Shown here: positions 5,923 to 7,283 of the stretch, in pieces | Numbering within the stretch: position 1 is the first letter of the stretch | Layout of the letters: each line of letters starts with the position of its first letter | Source of the DNA: Proteiniphilum sp. UBA5384 | Lineage (GTDB): Bacteria > Bacteroidota > Bacteroidia > Bacteroidales > Dysgonomonadaceae | Reading direction: 5' to 3' | Length of the DNA: 7,283 nucleotides | Assembly (NCBI RefSeq): GCF_002410825.1 | Contig: NZ_DHOS01000057.1 | Span: 1 to 7,283 of the forward strand | Program-made: the position numbers and the translations under genes | Notes under the pieces: generated by a model | The model's input: only the letters and a program-made list of their open reading frames with translations | Databases searched by the model: none | What the model was told of the DNA's origin: nothing

Positions 5923-5952
5923 CAGCTCCGAATCTCAATGAGTCCGGAGCCG
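5923..5952 (-). terminator. Probable intrinsic terminator of the nitroreductase gene
   Basis: On the minus strand GCTCCG (5950-5945) pairs with CGGAGC (5930-5925) around a 14-base loop, which can fold further through CTCA/TGAG. It is followed by TGTTTGTTT. It lies about 27 bases after the nitroreductase stop codon. The T tract is interrupted, so strength is uncertain. Confidence 0.55.
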
Positions 5953-5976
5953 CTTTAAAGTTGTTGTGCTATTGGA

Positions 5977-6609
5977 TCAGTCAATGACTGTAACAAATTC
6001 TTCTTTGGGAGTGCGTACTTTTTTTAGGTTTACGAGCCAGTCGTGTTGGCTATCCCTGTAGCCGACGGGCAGGATAACGACACTCTTTAGACCCAATGCG
6101 TCAAGGCCGAGGATTTCATCCAATTTGGCAGCGTCGAATCCTTCCATAGGGGTGGCATCAACTTGCTGCTCTGCCGCTGCGGCAATCGCTAATCCGAATG
6201 ATATATAGGCTTGTTTGGCTGTATGGTTTCTATGCCATTCTTCGCCCAGGGATTGATAATTTGCCCAAAGCGACCGGGCATATTCACCCATCGAATCCTC
6301 CGGTAATCCGCGCTCCCTCGATGTCTTTTCCATTACGTTCCCGATCTTTTCGGGCGAATAACTGTCCCAGGCAGCCCAGACGATCAGATGGGAACAGTCG
6401 GTGATCTGGCTTTGGTTGAAAGCCGCTTCTTTTATCTTTTCAAGTACCTTTCTGTCACTGATGACAAAGACCTTATAGGGTTGTAATCCGGATGAGGATG
6501 GCGCCAGCCTTGCTGCTTCGAGGATGTAATCCAGTTTTTCCTGCTGAACGGCCTGTCCGTTCATTTTCTTTGTGGCATATCGCCAGTTCAAGTTGTTTAT
6601 TAATGACAT
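5977..6609 (-). CDS. Nitroreductase-family FMN-dependent NAD(P)H oxidoreductase
   Basis: The 210-residue length matches NfsB-like nitroreductases (about 217), cytoplasmic FMN homodimers that reduce nitro compounds, quinones or similar electrophiles with NAD(P)H. Seen in order: the FMN-binding RYATKKM (10-16), APSSSGLQPYKVFVI (36-50) that contacts the flavin and covers the ribityl/phosphate end, the long helix HTAKQAYISFGLAIAAAAEQ (129-148), DATPMEGF (151-158), and the end strand VVILPVGYRD (177-186) followed by KKVRTPKEEFV. No residue loss is apparent and no signal peptide is present. It is transcribed divergently from an HxlR-family regulator across a 144-base region carrying a 36-bp palindrome, so it is the likely regulatory target. 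The natural substrate cannot be told from sequence. The ATG at 6609 follows an A-rich leader without a clear Shine-Dalgarno site. Confidence 0.92.
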   Translation of the reverse strand: MSLINNLNWRYATKKMNGQAVQQEKLDYILEAARLAPSSSGLQPYKVFVISDRKVLEKIKEAAFNQSQITDCSHLIVWAAWDSYSPEKIGNVMEKTSRERGLPEDSMGEYARSLWANYQSLGEEWHRNHTAKQAYISFGLAIAAAAEQQVDATPMEGFDAAKLDEILGLDALGLKSVVILPVGYRDSQHDWLVNLKKVRTPKEEFVTVID

Positions 6610-6663
6610 ATTTTTTTATTTGATATTGCTGTAATTTCTATTGATAAAATCACTTTGATGATG

Positions 6664-6671
6664 CAAATTTA
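6664..6671 (-). promoter_or_regulatory. Candidate -7 box for the nitroreductase gene
   Basis: The minus strand reads TAAATTTG, an exact TAnnTTTG match, 54 bases from the start codon. A TTTG 24 bases upstream, within the palindrome at 6698-6733, is the nearest -33 candidate but is spaced wider than usual. A repressor on the palindrome would cover this upstream region. Confidence 0.4.
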
Positions 6672-6673
6672 GC

Positions 6674-6681
6674 TATATTTG
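6674..6681 (+). promoter_or_regulatory. Candidate -7 box for the hxlR-family gene
   Basis: The plus strand reads TATATTTG, an exact TAnnTTTG match. TTTG at 6654-6657 lies 16 bases upstream, a little close. Transcription from here would run through the palindrome before reaching the ATG at 6754, so bound regulator could repress its own gene. Confidence 0.35.
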
Positions 6682-6697
6682 CTATAGAATAGTAACT

Positions 6698-6733
6698 ACT
6701 ATACCAAAGTATACCGGTATACTTTAGTATAGT
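6698..6733. promoter_or_regulatory. 36-bp near-perfect palindrome, likely HxlR operator
   Basis: The sequence centred between 6715 and 6716 (ACCGGT core) pairs at 17 of 18 positions; only 6705 C / 6726 A fails. Inside it, GTATAC occurs twice (6709-6714 and 6717-6722), flanked by ACTATAC and GTATAGT. It sits between the divergent nitroreductase and hxlR-type genes and next to both candidate -7 boxes. HxlR proteins are dimeric winged-helix regulators that bind inverted repeats of this kind. Confidence 0.8.
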
Positions 6734-6753
6734 TTCAATAAAACCAGATAGAT

Positions 6754-7119
6754 ATGAGTCCTTCGATTGAACTGAATAAAGCAAAACAATGTGCGGGCAG
6801 TTATGTACTGGCCATCAATGACACGATGAATGTTGTCAGTGGAAAATGGAAGTTACCCATCATCGGGGCATTGCTTTTCGGTAAAAAACGCTTCAAGGAA
6901 CTGGAAAGGAACATCCCGAAGATTACTCCGCGGATGTTGTCCAAAGAGTTGAGGGATCTGGAGATGAACGGTATTGTGACAAGAACGGTGTACGACAGTG
7001 TGCCGGTTACTGTTGAATATGAATTGACACGATCGGGCCAATCTCTCACCAAAGTGCTGGATGTAATGGTGGAATGGGGATTGGAACATCGGGAAAATAC
7101 TGTGGGAAAGGCAGTGTAA
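6754..7119 (+). CDS. HxlR-family winged-helix transcriptional regulator
   Basis: The 121-residue protein is a full-length HxlR/MarR-like single-domain regulator. Signature elements: Cys13 near the N-terminus, VVSGKWKLPIIGALLFGKKRF (27-47), the recognition region IPKITPRMLSKELRDLEMNG (54-73), the wing VTRTVYDSVPVTVEYELTRSG (75-95) and the dimerisation helix ending in VEWGLEH (106-112). In Bacillus subtilis, HypR and YodB are HxlR proteins that sense disulfide or quinone stress through an N-terminal cysteine and control flavin oxidoreductases; the divergent nitroreductase and Cys13 here suggest the same logic, which is inference. The start at 6754 places the first residue directly before the conserved N-terminal helix. 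A nine-base direct repeat, GCAGTGTAA, spans its stop (7111-7119 and 7125-7133). No strong terminator follows. Confidence 0.92.
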   Translation: MSPSIELNKAKQCAGSYVLAINDTMNVVSGKWKLPIIGALLFGKKRFKELERNIPKITPRMLSKELRDLEMNGIVTRTVYDSVPVTVEYELTRSGQSLTKVLDVMVEWGLEHRENTVGKAV

Positions 7120-7283
7120 CCCCTGCAGTGTAATCTCCGGTGATTATTCATTGTCCCACCAGGACACGAACCCGAACATAAGTTTCCTGATAGATGTTTA
7201 AAGTGAAAGAATTACCCCTTATACCCAAAACAGATTAATTTAGTGTAGAAAAATCATTATCGGTATAAGCGCTTAGAGCGCAC

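Noticed and set aside
6801..7151. 116-codon minus-strand open frame opposite the HxlR gene
   Set aside because: It is antisense to a clear full-length HxlR regulator and shows no family features of its own.
7150..7178. 3' half of a tRNA gene on the minus strand (T-arm-like TTCG segment)
   Set aside because: A T-arm can be drawn only with wobble pairs, and no matching 5' acceptor strand, D-arm or anticodon arm is present in the next 80 bases.
7269..7281. GCGC-TTAGA-GCGC hairpin at the window edge as a terminator
   Set aside because: The 4-bp stem is short and the following sequence is cut off by the window, so a T run cannot be judged.

Overview
The window looks like chromosomal or accessory DNA of a member of the Bacteroidota, probably Bacteroidales. 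The supports are: promoter-like -7 boxes of the TAnnTTTG type before several genes, weak A-rich ribosome-binding regions instead of clear Shine-Dalgarno sites, moderate GC, and proteins that read like Bacteroides/Parabacteroides families (DUF2357 nuclease, HigB/HigA-type toxin-antitoxin, AlbA/Schlafen-type ATPase, IS66 remnant). I ran no database search, so the taxonomic call rests on these features only.

Left part (1-1586): the 3' part of a DUF2357/PD-(D/E)XK restriction nuclease gene enters from outside the window and ends at 1217. A convergent very-short-patch-repair endonuclease gene (vsr) lies 30 bases away. The Vsr protein stops just before the conserved W-E-C segment that supplies the fourth zinc ligand, so it is probably truncated. 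A nuclease of this type next to Vsr suggests a modified-cytosine restriction locus whose methyltransferase would lie further left.

Middle-left (1587-3560) is a gene graveyard. It holds an IS66 transposase C-terminal remnant, the C-terminal tail of a DUF2075-type helicase/ATPase, a HigB/RelE-type toxin broken by a one-base frameshift and lacking a start codon, an intact XRE antitoxin, and a second, shorter copy of the same DUF2075 tail. The two tail copies form a 60-bp direct repeat (56/60 identical) that brackets the toxin-antitoxin module.

Middle-right (3561-5802) is a minus-strand unit: a promoter, a 516-residue AlbA/Schlafen-type ATP-binding protein (COG2865-like), then an unrecognised acidic 183-residue protein. 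The linker of the ATPase is encoded by tandem 11-bp repeats. Because 11 is not a multiple of 3, gain or loss of one unit would cut off the C-terminal winged helix. This is the most interesting feature of the window: a candidate phase-variable switch that uses a linker reading the same in every frame.

Right part (5921-7119) is a redox-response pair: a nitroreductase on the minus strand with its own terminator, and a divergent HxlR-family regulator with an N-terminal cysteine. A 36-bp near-perfect palindrome between them is the likely operator. The last 164 bases hold no gene I can support.
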